Origin: Ciborinia camelliae
Lineage: Eukaryota > Ascomycota > Leotiomycetes > Helotiales > Sclerotiniaceae
DNA length: 64,000 bases
Reading direction: 5' to 3'
NCBI GenBank assembly: GCA_025890175.1
Contig: JANPYM010000006.1
Coordinates: forward strand, 250,024 to 314,023
Part shown: one piece after another, positions 47,234-59,520 of the stretch
Layout: the number at the start of each line of letters is the position of its first letter
Position numbering within the stretch: position 1 is the first letter of the stretch
Position numbers and translations under genes: made by a program
The notes under the pieces: generated by a model
Seen by the model: the letters and a program-made list of their open reading frames with translations, nothing else
Database searches by the model: none
What the model was told of the DNA's origin: nothing

Positions 47234-48445
47234 GTTTGTTTTTTCTCCTTTCCCTTTTATCCCCCCCCCTCCTCCCCCCCCCCAAAAAAAAAACAACAAA
47301 CCCCCCTAACAATCCAGTATCCAACGTCCTCACGATCCCCTCGGCGCTCAACACGCACCCCAAAGGCGAAAGCGAAAGCACGACGATCGCCGGCGAAGTA
47401 GGACAAAAGTTCCCGACGGAAGGCACGGCCGATAGTATTGGAAAAGTGGAACATCCCGAGGTCATGGTCGATGGCTTGTATAATTTTGCGAAGCTGGGCG
47501 GGTTGTTTGAGGATCTGGTTTGTTTGCCGGGGGAATCGGTCGGGAGTCGCGTTCCGGATGTACCCGGTATGGGTGGTGGAGGGGGTGGGGGAGGAGGGGG
47601 AAATGGTGGGAGTGGTGAGGGAAGTGGATGAAGTGAGGAGGGGTTGAGGGGTTGAGGTGACGGTGGATTTTTGGGGGGAACTGGAGGTGGAGGTGTGGGA
47701 GGGGTGGCATGGGGAATCAGATGGATGGATGGATGTCTGGAGTACGAAATGAGATAAATCGGATGAATGGATTGATGAAATTGATTACATTACATTAGAT
47801 GGACTCTTATCTGGAGTATCATTCTTTTGTTCGAGTTCTAGTTTGTTTCTTCGTAACCTAGGTATCCTAACCTAACCTACCTAGCCTAACCTAACCTAAT
47901 TATCCAATTACATAATTAACTACATCGTTCAATTTTGCAAAACCGTGACTATTCCTCAGATCCTCTCGCTCTAGCCTATAAAATACAGAATCACAGGCTG
48001 ATGACCTATCAAATAACAAGAACAAGTCTTCTTTCTTACTATTCTTTATAATAAAAATATATAATATAATAAAAATTGAACCAATCGTATTGACCATGTT
48101 TTGATTTCTATATCTACTTATTTATTAGTTGAAGTCCCGCCAGGACCCATTTCTCTAAACTCGCATGTTGAACCGAACTACATGTAAATCTTCTCTTCCC
48201 TCTTCTTAATTTTACCCCATGAATTCAATGGGATCAATTAAACAACAGTGTCTACCTTATCCCATAACCATCCCAATGAAATCACATCACAGCCTCAAAT
48301 CCCCATCATCATCACCGTCACGGCCATGTCCGTTACGGATCCTGGATCAGCCTGGTGTAGTGATCGGGACCCGGTCCAGCCCACTGCTACTGTTATGATA
48401 TCTGAAAATCAATTTTCATTTCCCACCCCCGACTCGAATCACAGA
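47234..48445. repeat. Right copy of second probable assembly duplication
   Basis: Repeats 46,021-47,223 and then continues into unique sequence at 48,446. The real chromosome probably contains this stretch once. Confidence 0.88.
47318..47631 (+). pseudogene. Artefactual duplicate of the last exon of the 44,611 gene
   Basis: A 314-bp exon equal to 46,097-46,410, with the same CTAAC branch and CAG acceptor, but no upstream exons. It should not be annotated as a separate gene if the duplication is an assembly error. Confidence 0.8.
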
Positions 48446-48664
48446 TCGTGAGAGGTATCTCGATCTCGATCTCGATCTAGACGATACAACTCTTGGGATT
48501 TTGTAGGTGGTTGGGAAGGGGATAAATTTCTCAAACTGGAACTGGGTTTTATTGTTGTTGGAGATGTGAAGGGATTACCGGATCATGAATTGCAGAAAAG
48601 AATTGTTGTAGATAAAGGACAAGAGGTATTTGTATTTATAAGAATTGGTATGCGATTGCTATGA
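48326..48664 (+). pseudogene. Coding-like stretch interrupted by an in-frame TGA
   Basis: From ATG 48,326 (MSVTDPGSAWCSDRDP) the frame runs to a TGA at 48,449. It then continues in the same frame through RSRSRSRRYNSWDF and GDKFLKLELGFIVVGDVKG to about 48,625, where GAG|GTATTT could be a donor, or to a stop at 48,662. The second part has balanced, protein-like composition, so both halves probably belong to one gene. The interruption could be a true nonsense mutation, a sequencing error (it lies 4 bp past the end of the assembly overlap), or an unrecognised short intron. An alternative start may lie upstream: the frame is open from 48,248 after AACAG. No family was recognised. Confidence 0.4.
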
Positions 48665-48899
48665 TGGAAATGCTCCAAGAGAGATGTCCTTGTATTACTA
48701 CCAATACATAGCAACCAATATCCAAAAGTCCATCATTCCCAGTCCCAAAAGCTGACCATCCGGAGGCCATTCCTATTCTATTGCGAGTCAGACGACCATG
48801 ATCCATTTCCATTTGCATTTCCATTCATGCAGCAATAAAATATGTCTTCAGATTTCCTGTTCCGGACTTTCTCCCTTTCTTCTTCCCCATTACAGTAAC

Positions 48900-50110
48900 A
48901 ACCTTGAAGTTTGGAAATTTTCCCATCGAGTTCTTGGATATTTCTGAGATACTCGCGAGGCGCACTAGTTCTTATTCTTTACTCCAAAACTAATCTTACA
49001 TCTTACATCTATCTCGGAAAGATGGATTTGGGGATGAATAAAAGGTCTATTGGCTTCTGGAACATTTTGATTACTCCTGTGGTTTCTTTGTCTAGAAGAA
49101 GATGGGTTCGCAGCAGACTCGGAGGTAAGGTAAGGAAATACTCTCCTCTACAATCCCATGCCTTCTTGGATCAAAAGTGGACGGAGATTCACCAGCGACA
49201 TTATCAACTATCACTCTTATTAATTGCAGAAATGAGAAAGTAGCCGAATATCCAGTATATACTAGAGATTTCAGAATGAGACAAAGCATTGAAGTAAGAG
49301 CACCTACACAATCTACCACGAGCATCTTCCAACGTACGTGTATAGTTGTAGTGAACGGCCTTCTTTCGTTGCCACTTTCAACGGAATCTCGGATAGTATG
49401 ATTATTCTTGGACGATTCTTTCTTGGGAGAGAGGCTGCTAATGTATTGGGCAGAGGTGCTTCCTCAATCCAAGAAAGGCTGAGGCCCTCGAGAGATATTT
49501 TCTACCCTCACCCTATTTTTTAACTCTGTTTTTAACTTGCAAAGTTTTGGTGAATCTGCTATTTGGGCAGTGTTTATAGAAGAAGAATGCCTGGAAAAGC
49601 TGTGATTCATCCTGTATCTCTTGCGGCCCTATCTCTCTTCATCAAAAACATTCGGATTCTTTTCTGGAGGCTGGTAGTTTCCATTGTATTGTCATGGAGT
49701 TCCACGTTTGGTACAAGAAGTACATGCTTGGACTCCATTGCACTAAAAGTTTGCGTGTCAGCATCGTTCTTAAAAATGAAGGAAAACTCGGAAGTCGTAT
49801 CTGTAAAATAATCATCATGATTATCAAGTCAAATGCACATGCATTTGAAACGCCAATGAGCTTCAGTTTCGACTTGTTTTCCATAAACTTATGGTCAAGG
49901 TACTTCATCCAAGTCATCCATGGGTCGAAACCAACTCCAAGATAGCAGTGGCGTTTGTATTTGGTACTACATGAAATATTCCCTTTATCAACTAAGCTTT
50001 TGTTTCCAACGTTTACAAGAATCACAAGCTTGTGGAATTCGTTTGCGGTTCTCAGGCTCAACCTTTGAACGAGTCATAACAGTTGGAATTATAAGACAAG
50101 TAGATATGTG
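48900..50110 (+). pseudogene. Possible decayed or fragmented gene
   Basis: Several short plus-strand stretches look coding but do not join. They are 49,170-49,330 (…LSTITLINCRNEKVAEYPVY…), then in a different frame 49,344-49,523 (…SFVATFNGISDSMIILGRF…), and later 49,885-49,960 (…MVKVLHPSHPWVETNS…). No introns of normal size reconcile the frames. They may be remains of the same gene as the interrupted stretch at 48,326. Competing minus-strand frames also exist. I recognise no family, so this is an interpretation of composition rather than of homology. Confidence 0.3.
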
Positions 50111-50591
50111 CAAATATAGGAATGTTTCGCCCGATCTCTAATTCTTTTTGATACCATCAAGCACATGAAATAATTATGAAGTCGTATAAGGGGTAATTTG
50201 AGGTTGCGCTCGCAGACCGGATTGCCATGATTGTCAATTAACTTCAACATCCGAAGTTGTATTATCTGTTGAAGTTGTACAGATCAAAAGCAAAGAATCT
50301 ATTGTTTGACATTTTCCTGCAAGTAATTGTTTGCTCTTGAGTCTTGACCATGAGACTTTGAAAGAAGAAAGTTGCATGAGCACATAAGCACCGAAGTTAA
50401 GTTCCCGAATGGAACCCCTCGCCAACCAGATTGTCAGATGTTGACTTCTGTGCATTCGTGGCGTTAACGATTCATCTCAGGTCTTGTTACCCAAATGCCT
50501 TTGCCCACCTTGCCAATAGATGGGGAGGAGAATTTTGGGATCAATTCAAATACTTGAGTGTGGCTAATGGGTCACGTGGGTAATGCTATAG

Positions 50592-50999
50592 CTAAGGTTG
50601 TGGCTCATTCAACCTTCCTCTCGGGCTGGGACGGAAACATTCTGGAAAACAACCTCCGAAAAGCATTCCATCACAAATTAACTCCCCGACATAAGTCTTG
50701 TTTGTATTCCAAAACACGTCACGTAACTGATCTAATGTTGCAATATACCACGTATGAGTGAGTACACAGCAACGATATGATCGAAAATATCTTTCATCTT
50801 TGCACAGAGCAAAGCTTCAATAAATCATAAGGTACTCACTCGAGTACATCGGGTTCACATCCGCAATGACATCGGATGTTACCCCTTCATCATCCGAACT
50901 ACCACTACTATCTTTCAGGATGAAAATCCTCGGACCGCAACCAGATTGAACGTCGATTTGAGTCCAGAATATTGCAAATGGATCAAGTCTTAACTCCAT
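50592..50999 (-). CDS. Possible small gene (two exons, 99 aa)
   Basis: Exon 1 is 50,999-50,840 and exon 2 is 50,731-50,592. The 108-bp intron has a GTGAGT donor and an ATTAG acceptor and splits an asparagine codon. The 99-residue product begins MELRLDPFAIFWTQ, has an acidic Ser-rich middle (SSGSSDDEG) and a C-terminal half with four cysteines (ICDG…GGCFPECF). The branch point is weak. I recognise no family and no signal peptide. It is divergent from the CoA-transferase gene with only 227 bp between the starts. It could be part of a longer gene. Confidence 0.42.
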
Positions 51000-51226
51000 G
51001 AATCCACCACTGTTTTTATGACAACAATTCTCTCTTGTAGAGGTAATGGTATTGGTAATGTTTAGTCAGATAGGGGGGTAGAGCGGGGCATACTAGGGGA
51101 TTCATTTGCCCCTCCATCCTCAAACAACTACTTATATGAACGACTCGGCACCTTGAATACAGAAGATATCATCAGTATACTTTTCAATATCTTGAATTTT
51201 ATATAGTGTGAAAGAATTGCAACAAC
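51000..51226. promoter_or_regulatory. Short divergent promoter region
   Basis: This 227-bp spacer separates a possible minus-strand small gene and the CoA-transferase. TTTTATATAG at about 51,197-51,206 lies some 20-30 bp upstream of the CoA-transferase ATG and is TATA-like, though close to the start codon for a core promoter. Confidence 0.35.
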
Positions 51227-53058
51227 ATGGGTATTTCTTCCAATGACATCGCAGCTAATGGCTCTGGTACAACACCATACTCCGTGATCAATGGTGCCAA
51301 AGAAGCCACTCGAATTCTGCAACAATTGGCCGGCGGTGAACTTCACTCGGAAATATTGAAACATTTAGAAAATGTTACTTTTACAACTGCAACAGATGGC
51401 ACTCAAATATACTTCCCTTGTCCCTTTAAGGAAACCGAAGCCACAGTTGCATTAAAATCAGTCGAGGCAAGTGTTGTGGCTGCTATTGCAGACCTTCGTT
51501 ATGGAGAACAGAAAAGAAAGATCGAGATCAACCTTGAGCAGACGGCTACATTCTTATTCTCGACTTACATTGCTACAATTGCTGGCATGAACAAACAGCA
51601 TCCTGATGTGAAATCAAAGCTGAAAGGTAATTTTCCTCGGAAGTGGCATAATGCCTTTACTAATATATGTCATAGACACTGATTTACTCAAAGCGCAAGC
51701 TATCTTGTATCGCAGACTTTCGGCAAACCTTTATGAGACCAAAAATCCCGGGGAATATTTTCATATTCATGGATCCTTGGAAGCTGGAAAAACATTGAAC
51801 ATGATTGGACTAGAAGCATATCGGCCCGATCTTACAGATTATCGGGAATGTATCGATATAATTGAACAACATGTCAAGCAATACACAGCTGCAGAATTGG
51901 AGGTCATGAATGCCGAGATACATCAGGCTGGTGTAACGGCATTAAAGTGGGAAGATTTCAAAAACACAAACCATGTAAGCATATCTATCTGAATCTATCC
52001 ACACCTTACTGATTTTATATCAGGGTCAAACACTTCTCAAGTTACCTCCATGGCAACTTGATAGACTCCAAGATGATTCCCCACCATGTCCATTTCCAGA
52101 TGTAGCCCCTTCAACGCCAACATCCAACCCCCAAGTATTATCTGGTGTTCGTGTCTTGGAACTTTGTCGGATTATTGCGGGGCCTGCTATGGGTAGAACG
52201 CTGGCGGAATATGGTGCACAAGTTATCAAAGTTACATCCCCTAACCTTTCAGATGTTCCATTTTTCCAAGTCGATGGCAACACCGGTAAACATACCGCAG
52301 ATATTGATCTTAAAACCCCAAGTGGTCGCGCCACCTTTGAAGAATTGTTAAAATCTGCCGATGTCATTCTTGATGGATATCGACCGGGGGCTTTGGAGCG
52401 ATTGGGATACGGCCCAGAACAAATTCTCAAGCTAGTTGAGGGAAGAGGCAAAGGAATCGTTTATGTCTCCGAAGATTGTTTCGGCTATCAAGGTGAATGG
52501 GCAGGTAGACCTGGTTGGCAACAGATTGCAGATTGCGTTACTGGTGTTGCTTGGGCTCAAGGTCAATTTATGGGCCTCGAGGAACCAGTTGTACCTCCAT
52601 TTCCAATGTCTGATTATGGAACCGGATGTATGGGCGCCATCGCAGCTCTAACTGGTTTATACAGAAGAGCTAAGGAGGGAGGTAGTTGGAGAGGCACGAC
52701 TAGTTTGTGTCAATATGATATGTTTTTACTGGGATTGGGATTGTATGGGGATGAGGTGAAAGCTAAGGTCAGGAAAGATCATGATGAACATTTCTTCGAC
52801 CTTAGGCATGCAGATAGCGTGGATGAAGTAGGTGGAAGAGCGCTGAAAAGTATGCGCCGAGCTCATCCTGAGTTATTCGACGAGAAGAATATGCAAAAGG
52901 CATATAGCAAAGGATTCAAGGAGGAAATTCAATGGTGTAGAAGTCCGGTCACCATTGAAGGACTGAGAGTTGGATTTGAGCGAGCCAGTCGTCCCAATGG
53001 ATATGATGCGCCAACATGGGATGATTGGGAGATTGAGAAGGAAGTGGTTGAAGGATGA
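51227..53058 (+). CDS. CaiB/BaiF family (class III) CoA-transferase (three exons)
   Basis: Exons are 51,227-51,626, 51,676-51,974 and 52,024-53,058, with two 49-bp introns (GTAATT…ATAG, GTAAGC…TCAG). The protein has 577 residues. The C-terminal half (from about residue 270) is the class III CoA-transferase fold: GVRVLELCRIIAGPAMGRTLAEYGA, then D-L-K-TPSGR, then GYRPGALERLGYG. A conserved Asp in SDYGTG at about residue 430 aligns with the catalytic Asp that forms the acyl anhydride in formyl-CoA transferase. The N-terminal 230 residues look like a divergent, degenerate first half, as in some longer fungal members. The substrate is unknown: it could be a CoA-transferase or a racemase-like enzyme of fatty or carboxylic acid metabolism. 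No peroxisomal C-terminal signal is present (ends VVEG). Confidence 0.92.
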
Positions 53059-53287
53059 AGGTCCTCGAAAAAGAAATTGAATGATGAAGCGAATACGAGC
53101 TTCCCTCAAGTGAGAATGACCTCGCTTGTCGTGTGTAACCGTCGCCGAATCAATAATAGATCCATTTCAATATCGCAAGCGCGCTGCATCTATTGCCTAA
53201 ATTCACCCACCCGGAAGCGCGGGATTTTCCATTCATATTGCCTATATTATCAAAAACAACATATATATAACTCGTGCGCCGATATCC

Positions 53288-53293
53288 AATAAA
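53288..53293 (+). terminator. Candidate poly(A) signal of the CoA-transferase gene
   Basis: An AATAAA hexamer about 230 bp after the stop codon. Fungal poly(A) signals are loose, so this is only suggestive. Confidence 0.3.
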
Positions 53294-56200
53294 AGAAACC
53301 GAGTCATCAATATATTGCTGGGAATTAACCTTTGCTTTCCCGTCCCTCATTTAGCCAATGCATATATCGTATTGATGTAGACCCAAGTACACCAACTCAC
53401 TCAGCTCGTACACCGATCTATTTCGAGCCTTCGTTCCAACATCCAGCTGCTTGGCACGATTCGCAATCAAACCAACCTGATGCAAATTCATAACTTTTGT
53501 TGCAAGTCTAAGGTGAATGTTTGGAGCCGAGACCATGATGGCTTTCTTTAAGTGGGGACACCTCTTTCGTGCCGGGGAGTTATTGGATGGTGGAGTTGCT
53601 GTGTCTTAAATGCCGAAGCATTCTTGACGAAAGGGGAACGGATCCAACGCTTCGGGGACCTACCTTTCTCCTGGTGGGAACACGGGTCCTGGAATAGGAA
53701 ATCCCAGTTCCGTCTTGGTGAGATGATGTTTCGTTTCGTGGGTGGGACTTGGTGATTGATGACGGTACCTCAGGGATACTAAAGATACTTCTTTGTATTA
53801 TAGGCATACCATGGCTGTGGATATCATCTTCGATTGGTTTGCATTATCCATACATATGGGGTGGTTCGTGTCTGCTGATTCGAACATTTGGAATACCATG
53901 ATTTGAAATATCAATCCGAGTGGATGGATAAGTGCAGTGATATGTAATGTAATTACTTCAACTCCTCCATTCATATGTAAGCTCCTGGCACTCCAACATT
54001 CTTTTCATGCACCTTATTTAAGCCTTCAAGCGGGGACGATCACTGGTAGCCTGGGCTTTTCCTCCGAAGCAATATAGGCAAGCCCCGCATTTCATTGCGT
54101 TGCTTGTAATGGGACCAAACACATCATCTTCTGCAAGCCATAAGACGCGGTGCGTATTCGTGTTCATTTGTATTTGAATCTTGAATGGGGATTTGGAAAT
54201 GTATGGGGTTGATTGGGATCTTATTGTGGCTTTTGAGAGTGAGAGTGAGAGTGAGGGGAAGGTTTGGATTTGGTTGGTTGGAGAGGAGGGTTTGGGTCTG
54301 GATAGAGAGTGTTTACATAATAGCACTATTGAGTATGATGGTGTGGTGAGTATTGTTGATTGGTATATATCTGAGTTTGTATTGTGAGCCTGTGGTGTTG
54401 ATTATTGGTAGATTTTTGTGGGTGTGTGAGAGCGTCGCACGATGTGACAAGGCTTCCGTTTCTCTCCTCTTCTTCCATTCTTTCTGGTCTATTCTTCTTC
54501 TACTGGGTCACGTTAAGTAATCTTTCTTGTATTCACTAAAGTAATCAGCTGACTGATGCTAGCTGTACTTACTTGATTCATTCTCGATCTTGCTCTACTT
54601 AAACACTCTACTTTTGAAAAGTCAATGTGTCTAAAGAATTCTGGAACAATTTCGAGCACAGTAGCACAGAAGGTCCTCGAAAATTACATGGTAAAATATC
54701 TCTCCATCTCTTCTTCAATCCCAGTCAAAAAATACCATCGTCGTACCTTTAGCCAATATTCCCATCCGACTAATTTTCATTCCTATAAAACGACAACAAG
54801 AATCATGAACCAAATAAACACAACAAAATAACAAAAATATTATTTTGAATTAAAACCAAAAAGGGGTGTTATGTTCTTTTCATGTTCCTGATAAATGTGA
54901 TGTCAGTAGTGGGTATTCTGAGAGGAAATCTTGGCATCCTGAGCTTATCGTCTGCTGTGCTTGGTTTGTCAAAGTGGTAGGGACTTCTTGCGGTTTATAT
55001 ATTCGGTGTCTCTAGGAAGAGGATCCTGGATTCACTTTGAGCTGTGGATATCACATCGAATCCAAATCCATGATATTACCCCTCTTTTCGTCTTTTCGTC
55101 TTCAGGGGGGGGTGAGTGAGGAGTGAGGAGGAAAGAATATTGCAGATGCCTCAACTGATTGATATACAATCAGTCACATGATATTCAATACCGAAACCGA
55201 TTCCATCACCACATCCAGATTGAACTAGTGGGACTTGAAGGAGCCATGGCTTATATAAAGCCAAGAATTTGATCTAGTAAGGTGACAAGGTACAAGACTT
55301 TTCATGGGAATTATCACTTCCCTGTCAGGTCCTCCAAGACTATTGGATACTCTACATCATCGGACTTGGTTGCTGGCTACAGATAGTTATTTAAACTCGG
55401 CTTGTGGTTTGAGAGAGTCCTTTGTAGTTGGAATCTGGCAACTTTCAAAGCCTCAACCATGATGGTAATTGGGCGATTTTTTAATATAGCATGACACCTT
55501 GACGTTCTTGATCTTAGTGGATATAGATATTGATAATAGTCTCATCTGGTATTGGTGGATTCGCCAATAAGTGATGAGTATTCTGTTTAACGGCGATAGT
55601 GTGAGGAGAGACAGTGCTAGGGTAATGTATGTTACTGCTGTTAAATATAGTGACTCTTGAGTATTGTCTTATCTTTCCTAACCCCCCCTTCAGCCCCTTT
55701 TTTATTTATCATATGATTGAGTTCCGCGTCCTAATTATTCCACTATACCAATCAACTAAAACTTCGATCGTGTATGCAAACGTGACACTCCTTTCCTACT
55801 ATTATTCTGAGGAGTTTCCGGTTTGATTTTGATACTTTTCACAGCTCGATGAAGCTATAGTTTTTATACTGAGAGTCTCAATCTGCAGAATTTCCCCTCT
55901 ACCATATTGTCTCTTTACGCATCTCTCTTTATTCACCTCTCCATTCAAACTTCGAAGTGTTAGCATTCATCCATCCGCAGTATGAAATTTCTTTTATTTT
56001 CCTTTCTATATAATATCCTAGCTCACCCCCTTTACCACTTCTTCTTACCAATATGTCCTAAAGTCCAGGATATCATTGACATTTCCGATTGAAGATCTTA
56101 AAGTGAGGTTTATCTTAACTTTGGTTGCAGTAGAAAATTCTGCTACGCTAATATCTCATCTCTTTATCTCATCCCAAAACTGTGGCACAATTCGCAAAAT

Positions 56201-58246
56201 CCAAGGATAGCAAAAATCACTTGTTCGACAATGAACTTTGATACATGGTGGTGGTGATAATGATGATGACTTTCCCGGCCCAGACACATCTTGTCACGGT
56301 GGAATTTTAGCGTTTTCTCATAATCTTGCTCTTACTCAGAGCCATTGACATACTAGTGAAAGTAGATTTTCTCCTGGATTGAAGACTTGAGTTTTAGTTT
56401 TTTTGTTATTTTATCATGGGAATGATACAGGGGGATGGTTATTTTTAGCAAGAGATGGAAGGTTGGGCGTGGTCTATCCTCTGATTCTCCCTAGGTTAAG
56501 GCTGGAGGTTCAAAAGCAGATCCTGCAGAGGATTTCATTGTGGAATACTTGGTTTTATTTCAAGGTTTGGAATGTGGGGAGGGAAGTTATTTATGCCATG
56601 GATATTTCTGCTGCTGGGAATCTAATTGTACCTAGGTAACTTTCATTCACCTTTCTGCCACTTTTTGGATCATGATTTGTGCACGCATGATATTCACTAT
56701 TCTATTTTTCCTCCTTACCCCGCTCCTATACTCTACCGTCTATTTTTCTCTACACTCTATTTCAGTGACCATGTAGTTCAACAAATTCTATATTCAAGTT
56801 GTTTCTAATCGATGAAGTAAGTCACGTATGTGGGTGGTAGTTTCGAGAATCAAAGGAGGTCAATTTCACCAAGATTTTGAATGTTGATCCCTTCTCTCTC
56901 CACGGCTGCAATTTCTGGGTTGGATTGACCAGGTGTTATTCCTGTTATCATTGTCAGTAAATTGCATAATGATAATACATACAGCAGCGAGAAAGTTTCA
57001 CTCAACAACGGTAAAGTTATCATGGGATGATAGTGTTTCAATTTTCCTGCAGATCCAGGTCATCCTAAGTATCCTATATACCAAACCCGTTCGTTCGTTA
57101 GATCTTTTCATCTTTGTTGTCTGGCCCACAGCCTCAGACCCGAGTTTGTGTCGTAGGATGATACATTTCTATGTCCCGATCTTTCAGGATCGATGGGGTG
57201 TTTAAATAGTACAATATACCAGGTCTCTAGCCTGTTGCTCCAGAGGCGAGTGTCACTACTACATATACTTCTCTAGCCATCAGAATCAGGAACATCCAAC
57301 GTACAGTACAAGATTTTGTCGTAAAGATTAATCTGTATGATGTTCCGAGACCGAATCTTAGCCCGACAGTACCTCTGCTGTTTTGCTTTGCTGCTTAATA
57401 TATTTTGGTTCATATTGTTCCACTCTTGTATCATCTCTTGTACGCCTCTCATTGTCTCGTCTGATGTTTTTTTGCTAATTTTCGTTGTCTTTTTTAGATA
57501 GTACTTGCATCAGTCTCGTGAATATCTTGGATCTCAGTCATCATTTGCTATACGTCACATTTTCTATATTCAAGGCGCATCTTTGGTTTTCCTGCAAATT
57601 GTCCTAGACGGTTGCAGAGCTTTTGATGGAAATATGAAGTCCTTAGTACTCCTTATATATTTCCAACATTCGCGTTAAACTCTGGGTATGCAAAATTGGT
57701 CGTCACAAATTCACCAGTTCATTTAGTTGAGCTTGTGAGAAAGGCTGCTTGCCATGGATTGGCCAAGTTTTGCTCAATTTTAGTTGAGTGACTTGATGGG
57801 TATTCAATACTCGAGATTCCACCATGGCCGAATTTTAAGCTTTCTCCTTCTGCTTTCTCGATTATTCTCCCTTCTCTCTGACATATAAAAGATCAACCTA
57901 AAATCGGGTTTACATCATTCGATCGTCCAAACATTACCGAGCAGCCACGAGAGCCTGTTTCATTAACAGAATTTTACCCTGAAAAGCTTGCTATGTATAC
58001 TAAAGGCCATCTGGGAATATGAAGTTGGATAATCTGGACAGAGTCGACTAAAGATTCGACGAACGAGGAAGCACTAGAGTTCCTTGTTTAATATGGTTGA
58101 AATGTGATGACACTTATCTCTTTCTGTGTTGAATTTTACTCCAACCATGCTAAAAAGGCTTCCTCTTGGTCCAGAAAATCAGCTAGATATTGCATCCTAT
58201 TCTTAGCTGAACTTCATTATTTTCACCTTTATCGGCGGTTTCGTTT
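53294..58246. other. Gene-poor region
   Basis: No open frame over about 100 codons and no recognised domain. The most protein-like short frames are minus 54,018-54,326 (102 codons from an ATG, with CGACLYCFGG near the end) and plus 56,403-56,639 (78 codons). Neither is supported by splice structure or family. One exact TACCTAGGTA lies at 56,629-56,638. I see no repeat or RNA gene. Confidence 0.45.
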
Positions 58247-58516
58247 ATGTTAAGGTCATCACTACTCTACGCTATTATCGTTGTCTTTTTGATTTGCTTT
58301 CCATGCTTTCTGATGACTTCTCATTCCGTAAAATTTCTCACCATCCTCCTCTATTTTCTTGGATCTCTTCTCCTCGCCAAGACACTTGAAATCCCTCCGT
58401 TGCGTGTTTTCAAGTTTGTTGAAAAAAGAATCTTCCGGTTGGGAAAGACTTTTTATGGTAGGGAAGCTCGAATTCGCCATCGGGTTAATTGGAAGCAGAG
58501 AATGATTTGGGGGTGA
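58247..58516 (+). CDS. Hypothetical small membrane ORF (89 codons)
   Basis: An ATG frame of 89 residues with two hydrophobic segments (about 6-24, LLYAIIVVFLICF…, and about 30-44, FLTILLYFLGSLLL) followed by a basic tail ending NWKQRMIWG. This could be a small two-pass membrane protein. No homologue is recognised, no promoter is evident and it stands alone in a gene-poor region, so it may be chance. Confidence 0.25.
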   Translation: MLRSSLLYAIIVVFLICFPCFLMTSHSVKFLTILLYFLGSLLLAKTLEIPPLRVFKFVEKRIFRLGKTFYGREARIRHRVNWKQRMIWG

Positions 58517-59520
58517 ATCATTTACATGGAGTATGACAAACACAACATAATGAGCTACGAATTTATTCACTACTTTATTCATAGGGATGCCTAATGAATA
58601 GTGCTTTGGAATTCTTCGAGTCGTTTTTTAAAGGATTTGTGATTATATAAAGCCTTGGATAACCAGTATAGGGTTGTGTTTAATTAAATCCGCCATATTT
58701 ATAAGCCAGACTTAGCTGTTATTTGGAACTATCGTCTATCTTCTCAATCATGTATGGATACATATTTTATTCACACCATCATCTGGTATTCAGCTAATGT
58801 TTTTGCATCAGTTCCCCAAAAAAGTTTTTATCATCTTATCATTTTCATCGTCGCTAGAATTAGCATGAAAGTTCTAATCACTCTTGACGATGCATGACTT
58901 GTGCGAATATCTATCCTTCATTCCTCTTCCTAGCTTCATTCCCCCGTTCAAAACTCACTATACGTTTATCCTTTTGTATTTGAAACACAATAAGCACATA
59001 AGATTAAGCTCTGTGGTGCGTGTATTTCTTCCTTCACTTATTCGAAGTGATAGTTTTAGGGCTTTGGTATAATAGTACATGAGTTGATTTCAGTGAATCT
59101 GTGAACAATATCTCGCAATGGTGAAAAATAATGCGGGGTTATTATCAAATAGGATAGAAGTGAATACCTATCATTTGATATCCCGTTACCAATGATACAT
59201 TAACCGAGAAGCTATTATAACATCAAAATCTCCACATGGCGAATTTTGGGGTGCTCAAATCGCCAATATCTTTTAAGGATTTCAGTACTCTTCTGTTACC
59301 AAGATTATACCGCTGGTCATGTAGGGACTAGCATTTAAAGATTCCCATTTCTGAATCCTATCCTATTATTCTTTAACAAAGCTAGCTATAGGGAAAGATG
59401 TAGTTTTTAGGAGCTTGAACAGCAGCAGTCTCCCATCCCTCATCGTAGTATTTACTTGAGACTTAGAATATCAAACCTTACTTTTCCGAACTCTGACGTT
59501 GAGATTCTATTACTATCATC
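58517..59520. other. Intergenic, nothing recognised
   Basis: Ordinary-composition DNA with only short frames. I see no feature in it. Confidence 0.4.
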
